Shown piece by piece: positions 7,240 to 13,700 of a stretch of DNA of 14,741 nt. The notes beneath the pieces are model-generated. The model saw nothing but the letters and a program-made list of their open reading frames with translations. It was not told the origin of the DNA and made no database searches. The stretch's first letter is position 1; every line of letters begins with the position of its first letter. A program made the position numbers and the translations under genes. The stretch is from Chloroflexota bacterium (GTDB taxonomy: Bacteria > Chloroflexota > Anaerolineae > Aggregatilineales > UBA2796). The stretch is taken from NCBI GenBank assembly GCA_003695215.1, contig RFIM01000186.1, positions 1 through 14,741 of the forward strand, in the 5' to 3' direction.

Positions 7240-7791
7240 TCAAGCGCCGAGCGCGCCGAGCGCCAAGCCAATCGCTAGAGACGTTGGCGCGCTGATGAAG
7301 GCGCCTGCCAGCCAGCGCTGCTTGACTTCGGCCAGCGGCAAGCAATGCACACTCATCTCACCGACGTCACCTGAGTTCGATGGCGCCACAATCTGCGCGC
7401 CGCGCGCCAAAAAGATATGCGCCCAGCCGCAATTCCGATTGGCATCCATGATATAGCGCCCTAGAAACTGCCAGCTCGCCGCTATAGCGCCGCACTCCTC
7501 AAAAAGCTCGCGCGCTGCAGCTGCCTCTGGCGTTTCCTCTGCCTCAAGGTGACCTGCTGAGAGTTCCAGAAGGTGATCGCCGACTACCTGCCGATACTGG
7601 CGCACGAAGATCACCTCGCCTTGCGCCGTGAGCGGAAAGGTGACCACAAAAGGCGGCAACTCCACTTGTAGCCAATTGGTGATGACGCGCCCGTCAGGCA
7701 GGCGGAAATCTAGATCGTAGGCGCGCGCGAAGGGCGACCGATCGGCCACCAGGCGCTTATCCAGCACTTGCCAATGATAATCGCTCGTCAT
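7240..7791 (-). CDS. Nudix hydrolase (ADP-ribose pyrophosphatase-like)
   Basis: The 183-residue product carries a complete Nudix box at residues 80-102. It fits G-x5-E-x7-REUxEExGU exactly, with metal-binding Glu95, Glu98 and Glu99. The upstream LQVELPPFVVTFPL and VRQYRQVVGDHLLELSAG are characteristic of ADP-sugar pyrophosphatases, which split ADP-ribose or related nucleoside diphosphate compounds. I chose ATG 7791, two bases after the MoxR stop. A TTG at 7797 overlapping that stop would add two residues. No clear ribosome site is seen, so translation is probably coupled to the MoxR gene. Its stop lies three bases from that of the converging FecR-like gene, leaving no room for a terminator outside coding sequence. 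Substrate is inferred from family resemblance only. Confidence 0.9.
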   Translation of the reverse strand: MTSDYHWQVLDKRLVADRSPFARAYDLDFRLPDGRVITNWLQVELPPFVVTFPLTAQGEVIFVRQYRQVVGDHLLELSAGHLEAEETPEAAAARELFEECGAIAASWQFLGRYIMDANRNCGWAHIFLARGAQIVAPSNSGDVGEMSVHCLPLAEVKQRWLAGAFISAPTSLAIGLALGALGA

Positions 7792-7793
7792 AC

Positions 7794-8762
7794 TCAAAAA
7801 CGCCCTGTGCGTGGCCGTGTGGGCGGCAAGTTACGCCCTTGCCCGCTAATGCCGCCGCGCCGCATCAGATTGCCGCCTTCGCGGCGCGCGCGCTGCACGT
7901 CAGATTCGTGCTTGAGCAAAACTGTGAGCGTATTCTCGAGCGTCTGCTCGTCGAGCGAATCGGCGTTCAGCATGACCAGCGCCTTCGCCCAGTCGAGTGT
8001 CTCTGCCACACTTGGATGCTTTTTCAAGTCCATTTGGCGCAAGTTCTGCACCACATCCACTACTTGCTGCGCGATGCGCGCATTCAGCTGCGGCACACGC
8101 ATCCGCACGATATTCAGCTCTTCTTCGTGGCTCGGATAGTTGATCGAGAGATACAGGCAGCGCCGCTTGAGCGCCTCTGAGAGTTCTCGCGTATTGTTGC
8201 TAGTCAGGATGACCATCGGCTGATGGCGAGCGGTCAGCGTGCCTAGCTCAGGGATCGAGACTTGAAAATCGCTGAGGACTTCCAGCAAGAATGCCTCGAA
8301 TTCGGCGTCGGCGCGGTCGATCTCGTCGATCAGGAGCAGCGCAGGCTCAGGCGAGATGATCGCATCGAGGAGCGGGCGTGGCAGCAAGAAGCGATCGGAG
8401 AAGAAGACGTCCTCTTCTGCAGCCAGGCGATCGGCTGCTTCGGCAAGGCTAGAAGCGTCGCGCAGCAAGTCCTGCAGTTTATCGCGCAGCAGCTGCGTGT
8501 AGAGCATCTGCTTGGCATATTCCCACTCATAGAGCGCCTTTTTCTCATCCAGACCTTCGTAGCATTGCAGGCGGATCAGGCGACGGTTAGTCGCTTTTGC
8601 CCAAGCCTTGCCCAGTTCGGTCTTGCCGACGCCGGCCGGCCCTTCCGAAAGGACAGGCTTGCCGAGCTTTTCTGCCAAGAACAGCACAGTGGCGATCTCA
8701 TCTGAAGCAATGTACTGCTGCTGGCCTAGCGCAGTGATCACTGCACGCGTATCTTGAAACAT
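7794..8762 (-). CDS. MoxR-family AAA+ ATPase, CoxD-like branch
   Basis: The 322-residue product is a single AAA+ module. It shows Walker A GPAGVGKT (41-48), Walker B LLLIDE (142-147), sensor-1 Asn in LTSNN (about 189-190) and the likely arginine finger at RRC (200-202). The segment LIRLQCYEGLD followed by ALYEW (about 62-80) is typical of the CoxD-like branch of MoxR proteins, chaperones that remodel or insert cofactors into enzymes such as CO dehydrogenase. These normally work with a von Willebrand A protein encoded next door; here the next gene is a Nudix hydrolase instead. ATG 8762 has AGGAG five bases upstream, a strong start. The tail (about 290-322) is Arg/Gly-rich and probably disordered. 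The client protein is not evident. Confidence 0.92.
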   Translation of the reverse strand: MFQDTRAVITALGQQQYIASDEIATVLFLAEKLGKPVLSEGPAGVGKTELGKAWAKATNRRLIRLQCYEGLDEKKALYEWEYAKQMLYTQLLRDKLQDLLRDASSLAEAADRLAAEEDVFFSDRFLLPRPLLDAIISPEPALLLIDEIDRADAEFEAFLLEVLSDFQVSIPELGTLTARHQPMVILTSNNTRELSEALKRRCLYLSINYPSHEEELNIVRMRVPQLNARIAQQVVDVVQNLRQMDLKKHPSVAETLDWAKALVMLNADSLDEQTLENTLTVLLKHESDVQRARREGGNLMRRGGISGQGRNLPPTRPRTGRF

Positions 8763-8864
8763 AGGAACTCCTGTTCAGGCTCTTCGGATGCGGCATAGGC
8801 GAAGACCGTCTGCCACGGTGTGAGGGAGACATGCTTTCGATACTTCAACTATCTCTAAGCTCCG

Positions 8865-8894
8865 ATTGTAGCACGAAGTGCGAAGGTGCGGCAA
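8865..8894 (-). promoter_or_regulatory. Candidate promoter of the MoxR-Nudix pair
   Basis: On the minus strand TTGCCG and TACAAT are separated by 18 bases, giving a leader of roughly 95 bases before the MoxR ATG. The -10 is a good match, the -35 fair. The spacer and -35 overlap the hairpins at 8871-8903. Confidence 0.45.
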
Positions 8895-8927
8895 AGCCTG
8901 CACGGCAAGGGCGACTGTTCGCCTTGC
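8871..8927. other. Cluster of three adjacent inverted repeats in a divergent intergenic region
   Basis: Three hairpins follow each other within 57 bases. The first, 8871-8881, is GCAC/GTGC with a GAA loop. The second, 8886-8903, is GTGC plus GGC pairing with GCC plus GCAC around AAA, one bulge. The third, 8905-8927, is GCAAGG plus CGA pairing with TCG plus CCTTGC around CTGT, one bulge. The GCAC and GTGC arms of the first two could also pair with each other's partners, so alternative folds are possible. No T-run follows on either strand, so these are not ordinary intrinsic terminators. The rest of the 8763-8995 gap shows only candidate promoters and ribosome sites. Confidence 0.4.
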
Positions 8928-8945
8928 TGAGAAAACGCGCTATGC

Positions 8946-8973
8946 TTGAAACGTCGCTTTTCACGATTGTAGA
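8946..8973 (+). promoter_or_regulatory. Candidate promoter of the cupin epimerase gene
   Basis: TTGAAA and TGTAGA are separated by 16 bases, a plausible sigma-70 promoter whose start point would fall close to the GAGGAG ribosome site. An alternative -10, TATGCT at 8941-8946 inside a recurring CGCGCTATGCT, would use a poor -35 within the third hairpin. I cannot decide between them by eye. Confidence 0.4.
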
Positions 8974-8995
8974 CGCATGAGGAGCGTTTCTGCGC

Positions 8996-9457
8996 ATGGG
9001 TAAAATTCACGACGTGGTGGTGAAAAAGCTAGTGACGCATTGCGATGATCGCGGCTACCTACGCGAGATTTTGCGCGATGACGATGGCTTGCTGCGCCAA
9101 TTCGGCCAGATCACCGTCACTAAAACCTATCCGAACGTGATCAAAGCCTTCCACTGGCATCAGCACCAGGACGATATCTGGTATGTGGCAAGCGGCATGG
9201 CGCGCGTGGTCATGTACGATCGGCGTCCTGATTCGCCAACTTACCGAGAGACTATGGTCGTTTACGCTGGCGAGGATAACCCTGTCTCAATTTTGATACC
9301 TTGTGGTGTGGCACACGGCTACCAAGTGCTGGGCGATCAGCCTGTGCTGCTTTTCTATACCGTCACGCATAGCTATAACGCCGCGGCGCCAGACGAGTAT
9401 CGCATTCCGTTCGACGATCCCGAGATCGGCTTCGATTGGTCAATCAAAAATCGGTGA
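8996..9457 (+). CDS. RmlC-like cupin, dTDP-4-dehydrorhamnose 3,5-epimerase family
   Basis: The 153-residue product is a compact RmlC-type cupin. ITVTKTYPNVIKAFHWHQ (39-56) aligns with the family's substrate-binding strand, placing His53 where the catalytic base sits. PCGVAHGYQVLGD (102-114), the Tyr pair at 121 and 127, and FDDPEIGFDW (139-148) match the C-terminal half. RmlC proteins epimerise C3 and C5 of dTDP-4-keto-6-deoxyglucose on the way to rhamnose; relatives act on other nucleotide sugars. It is shorter than typical RmlC (about 180 residues), and no other rhamnose gene is in view, so the exact sugar is uncertain. ATG 8996 is preceded by GAGGAG eleven bases away, slightly long. The 3' end overlaps the converging Nudix gene by 18 bases. 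Confidence 0.85.
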   Translation: MGKIHDVVVKKLVTHCDDRGYLREILRDDDGLLRQFGQITVTKTYPNVIKAFHWHQHQDDIWYVASGMARVVMYDRRPDSPTYRETMVVYAGEDNPVSILIPCGVAHGYQVLGDQPVLLFYTVTHSYNAAAPDEYRIPFDDPEIGFDWSIKNR

Positions 9458-9934
9458 GGCAGCCATTGCCTGGCGCGCCAAGCGCACTACTTCAGCGTGG
9501 AAAGGCGAGAGCGGCGGCAATGGCTCTTCTGGGCTGAACCAGCGGTATGCCAACAGCTCGCGGCTGAGGCGGATCGGCTGATCAGGTGCGCTCAGGCGGC
9601 ACAAGTAGCCGATATCGAGATGATGCGGCAGCAGATGCGATTTAGTGATGATCAGGGGCCGCACAATCTCGATTTGCAGCGCAGTTTCTTCCAGCAGTTC
9701 GCGGCGGACGGTCTGATCAGGCGTCTCGCCGCGATTCATGCCGCCGCCGGGCAGTCCCCATGGCGTGAGCGGATGAAAAAGGTGCTCAACCAGCAAGAGC
9801 TGCCCTGCAGCGTTGAAGACCGCGCCCACGGCGCCGACCGTCACATGGGCGTGGAACGGGCGCGCTAGGCGCAGCGGAATGTGAATCAGCCAAGGCGCAC
9901 GCCGCAGCAAGTTAGCCAAGCGCTGTGCCGTCAT
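9440..9934 (-). CDS. Nudix hydrolase coupled to the type VII-like secretion genes
   Basis: The 164-residue product has a Nudix box at 64-86 after an LPGGG turn. It keeps Glu70, Arg78-Glu79 and Glu82-Glu83, but the conserved Gly near the end is Ala85 (EETAL). The preceding VTVGAVGAVFNAAGQLLLVEH is the usual first beta strands. Nudix enzymes hydrolyse nucleoside diphosphates linked to another group; this one is of the general MutT-like sort, with no substrate-specific motif that I recognise. Its ATG overlaps the FHA gene's TGA as ATGA, so it is translated from the same message. It is distinct from the Nudix protein at 7240-7791. The final 18 bases overlap the end of the converging cupin gene. 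Its role in the secretion locus, if any, is unknown. Confidence 0.88.
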   Translation of the reverse strand: MTAQRLANLLRRAPWLIHIPLRLARPFHAHVTVGAVGAVFNAAGQLLLVEHLFHPLTPWGLPGGGMNRGETPDQTVRRELLEETALQIEIVRPLIITKSHLLPHHLDIGYLCRLSAPDQPIRLSRELLAYRWFSPEEPLPPLSPFHAEVVRLARQAMAASPIFD

Positions 9935-10635
9935 GAGCTGGCATCAGGGCTGTTGTTGATCTGCGCTGTTCTAGGCCTGTTCGGGATGCTTTGAGTCGTG
10001 GCTTGGCGCAAGCCGAAGGTCAGGCTGATCTGACCGACGCGCACCTTATCGCCCGAGTTCAACATGCGTTTCTCGCCGACGCGCACAATCTGGCCATTCA
10101 GGTAAGCAGGATTGTGCTCAGCGAGACTCTCAATATAGAACTGGCCTTGGCTCTCAGTGATGCGCGCATGGTAACGCGAGACGCTCTTAGCGCCTTCGTA
10201 GCCTTCCAGATTAACGGCTAGGAATTCGCGGCTCGCGGGATTGCTGTGATCAGGGCGCCCGATAATAGCAGGTTGGAAGTCGATGTTGAAAATCTCGCCG
10301 CGCGAGTCCTCGCGCAGGTAAGGGCGCCTGTTAGTGCTGAGCATGATGCGCGAGGTGTTGCTACCTAGCACAGCTTCACGGCGCGCAGCACGGTGCTCGC
10401 GGCTGAAGCTGAGCTGTTCGCCTGTTTTGACGCCCTGCTGCTCGAGCGTCTTCTCAGGATCGAGCAGCTTGCCGCTGCTTTGAATGCGCAACGTGTACAA
10501 GGCATCGCTGGGCAGATTGAATTCCTTGATTGTCTCTTCGATCAGCGTGCGCACGGGCAAGTTTTCGCGCACGGAGACCTCTTGCTCAGGCGTATCGAAC
10601 AAGTCAGAAGTGATGGTCACGACCAGGCGAGTCAT
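9931..10635 (-). CDS. Ubiquitin-like (YukD/EsaB) domain fused to FHA domain, type VII secretion accessory protein
   Basis: The 234-residue soluble product has two domains. Residues 1-80 look like a ubiquitin fold of the YukD/EsaB sort: a beta hairpin with LVVTITS, a helix around RTLIEETIKEF, then RIQSSGKLLDPEKTLEQQGV and a closing GEQLSFSRE strand. Residues about 98-208 form an FHA phosphothreonine-binding domain with GR at 126-127, SRYH at 153-156 and Asn175/Asn180-Gly181 in the later loop. In firmicute type VII systems YukD/EsaB is a separate protein and FHA domains sit on the EssC ATPase. Here both are on one polypeptide beside the ATPase gene. ATG 10635 has GAGGAG five bases upstream. The C-terminal 25 residues are polar and probably disordered. 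It likely links Ser/Thr phosphorylation to the secretion ATPase. Confidence 0.85.
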   Translation of the reverse strand: MTRLVVTITSDLFDTPEQEVSVRENLPVRTLIEETIKEFNLPSDALYTLRIQSSGKLLDPEKTLEQQGVKTGEQLSFSREHRAARREAVLGSNTSRIMLSTNRRPYLREDSRGEIFNIDFQPAIIGRPDHSNPASREFLAVNLEGYEGAKSVSRYHARITESQGQFYIESLAEHNPAYLNGQIVRVGEKRMLNSGDKVRVGQISLTFGLRQATTQSIPNRPRTAQINNSPDASS

Positions 10636-10662
10636 TTCATCTCCTCACATTCATCAGCTGAG

Positions 10663-10695
10663 CGTGAGCTGCGCCGTTGAGCAGCGCAGCTCACG
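10663..10695 (-). promoter_or_regulatory. Perfect 12-bp intercistronic hairpin between the secretion ATPase and FHA genes
   Basis: CGTGAGCTGCGC pairs with GCGCAGCTCACG around a nine-base loop, starting eight bases after the ATPase stop and ending 27 bases before the FHA ATG. No T-run follows on the minus strand, so full termination is unlikely. It could stabilise the 3' end of the large upstream message, be a processing site, or cause partial attenuation, any of which would set different levels of the two proteins. Confidence 0.65.
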
Positions 10696-10703
10696 GCCAT
10701 AGT

Positions 10704-13700
10704 CTAGTCGCCGCTGCGCGGCTCGGTCGCGGACTCAGGTGTGGCCTGTGCGCTCTGCGAGCTATCGCCGCTGAGAGCAGCGCGCTTACGCGCTTCAGCT
10801 TCCGCTTTCCGCCGATCAATTTCCTCCTGGCTCAGCTTGACGGGCACAGGCTTAGGCGCGGCTGTTGAAGCAGCTGCAGCCTCCTTCTCCATCTCCTCAA
10901 GGCTCTTCGCTAAGTTCTCGTCTGCCTTAGCGGAGACAGCGCGTTCTTGCTCCAGCTGTTTCAAATCCACGTCGGGCGCTTGCGCAGCACGGCGCGCCAA
11001 TTCGTCGGCCGTGATGGCCAAGTTGGCGGCAACTGAAGCCAGCGTCGCAGCCACAGGCTGCATGGGCGCTTCTTGGCGTAGCTCAGGTACCAAGTCGGCG
11101 AGCCAGCGCGCGCGTGTGGTGTATTTAGCGCAGATGCGCTCTACCCAGCGATCTAGGGCCTCTTCCATTGTGGCGTCGCTCTCATCTTGCGGCGTGGCGA
11201 CCTGCATCAAGATGGCGCGGTTGCTGCGCACGATATAGCCGCGCCCAGGTGGGAACTCTTCGGTGCTGGTACGCAAGCGCGCGCCGAGCGTGTTGGCTGA
11301 TTCGCCGCTATCCAAACCAAGGGCGAAGCGCGACTCCAGCGCACGGCGCAAGAAGTCGTCCTGGCCGCGCATGATGCTAGACGAGCCGCACAGCACGGCA
11401 TGGAAGCCATCTGGCCCGTACTTATTCGCCATAGTGGCTAGATCGCTCAGGATGCTGCCACGCCCAAAGGCGCTGCCGAAGTCATCGTAGTTATCGGCGA
11501 TCAAGAAGACCTCGCGGCGTGGATGCCCTTGCCGCTTCTCCTCAGGCGTCTCGAACTCAACGCGCAAGTTCGCGACCACCTGTGCCATCTCCTCAGGCGT
11601 GGAGACTGTGGCGACTACATGTGGCAGCTCAGCCAAGGTGTGTTTGCTTTGCCTGCCGCCATAGCGGAACAGCCGTTGGCGCAAGTCTACCAGCACGAGC
11701 ATGACCTGCTCAGGATCGTAGAGGGCAGCGGTCGCTAGCGTCCAGGTGCGCAGAGTCGTGGTCTTGCCGCTGAGCGGCGGTCCGATGATCACGAAGTGCG
11801 GCCCGCGCGCTTGCAGGTCGAAGGCAGCAGGCTCAAGGTTGGTGTCCTCGATGCCGAGAATCGTCTCAATGACGCCGTTGCGCGCTTGCGGCGGCAAGAC
11901 AGTGCTGAGCGGGATGACTTTGCGCAGGATATCGATGCCGCTCGGGCGCGGGCGACCTGCCCAGGCATGCGCCATGCGCTCAACCATTTGTGCCAACTTC
12001 TTAGTGTCATCTAGCTTGTGGACTTCTTCATCTTCTTTGGTCAGGCTGAGCGGCACAGCGATTTGCATCTCAAGCACTTGCTTGTTGCGGACGACGAAGC
12101 CGCGTCCAGGGTCTTGTGGCACGCCTTGCACGCGCCCGACGATATTCATGTAATCGGCAGGGTCGTTGAGCTTGAGCGCATAACGCTCGGTGAACAGATT
12201 GAAGAGCTTGCTGGTGAAGACGCCTGTGGCATCGGCTGTGACCACGAAGTGGACGCCGTTAGCGCGCCCATCGCGGATCACGCTGATCAGATCGGGCAGG
12301 AGCGGCTCGTAATTCTCACGGAACTCGGCGAAGTTGTCGATCACGATCAGCATGGCAGGGATGATGCGATCAGGGTTGGCGGCGTTGTAATCGAACAGGC
12401 TATCGGCGCGCGCCTTGCTCAGGATATCGCGGCGGCGCTCGATCTCGCTGGCGGCGCGGCGCAACAGGCGCTGAATGCGTTCATCTTCGCCTGAGTTGAT
12501 GATCGGCGCGCTGACGTGCGGCAACTCATTCAGGACGCTCAGGCCTTTGCCGCCCAAGTCCATGATGTAGACATTCAACTCTTCAGGCGAGTGCGTTGCG
12601 GCTAGCGCCATGATCAGCGTGCGCAGCATGAAGGTTTTGCCCATGCCTGAGGCGCCGATCACCATCAGGTGACCTTTGGTCAGGTCAACTTGCAGGGCCA
12701 TTTGCGCAGCCTCAAGCGGATTGTCGATCAAGCCGATTTCAGCGCGCATGGCTTGTTTCTTCCAGTCAATGCCAGGCCATTTGCCACGCCCATCGCACCA
12801 GGCGATCATGGCAGGGCTGAGCGGCAAGAGCGGATTGGGCTTGCGTTCGCCTTCCAGGGCAGTTTGATCGAGCGTCAGGCGCAGCGGCAGAGGATCAGGA
12901 TAAGGCTTTGGCTGCGGCTTGACATCATCATTCTCCTCAGCCAGGCGCTTCATGATCGCTGTCAGGACGTTGGAGAGGAAGACTTCATCGGCGGAATCTT
13001 TATCCTGGCGTTCCTGTTGCCAGAACTCGGGCAGCGGGCCGTCATACGGGCCGCCAGCGCGCGCCACTTGCATCAGCTCCAGGTTATCGTTGCCGACCTG
13101 CAGGAAGGCGCGACCAGGAATGTTGTTGGGCAGGAAAGCAGCATCAGCGCGCTTGAGCAACTCTTTCGAGTCGTCAGCGGTTTCCACGCGCAGGCAGATG
13201 CGCCACTTGATGTTGGAGCGCATTTGGTCAGTCACTACGCCGGCTGGGCGCTGTGTCGCTAAGATCAGGCACACGCCGAGCGCGCGGCCCAGGCGCGTGA
13301 TCGAGTCTAGGCTGCCCTTGAACTCAGGATTCTCCTTGACCATCTCGGCGAACTCGTCCACGATCACGAACAAGAACGGGAACGGCTCGCGGCGCTGGTG
13401 CAGATTGCGCTTGCGGTAATCGACAATGTGCTTGGTCTGCGTGACGGCAAGCAGCGCTGAGCGCCGATTCATCTCCGCCTTCATGGCAGTGAAAGTGCGC
13501 GCTCCGGCTAAGCCTTGCAAGTTAGTGACGATATCCACAGCGTGCGGCAAGCCCTTGAACGGATCGAAGGCGCTGCCGCCTTTGTAGTCGGCTAGGATGA
13601 AGTTGACCACACTCGGATCGTAGCGCATGGCCAGGCCGGCCACAACGGTCAGCAGTAGCTCAGACTTGCCCGAGCCTGTGGTACCGGCGACCATGCCATG

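Noticed and set aside
8905..8927. Intrinsic terminator
   Set aside because: The stem is good but no T-run follows on either strand, and no gene ends just upstream in either direction.
12018..12494. 158-residue open frame on the plus strand
   Set aside because: Antisense to the third ATPase module; it resembles the 14199-14414 shadow only because the modules are duplicated.
12669..13262. 197-residue open frame on the plus strand
   Set aside because: Antisense to the conserved D1/D2 region of the secretion ATPase; no ribosome site or family resemblance.
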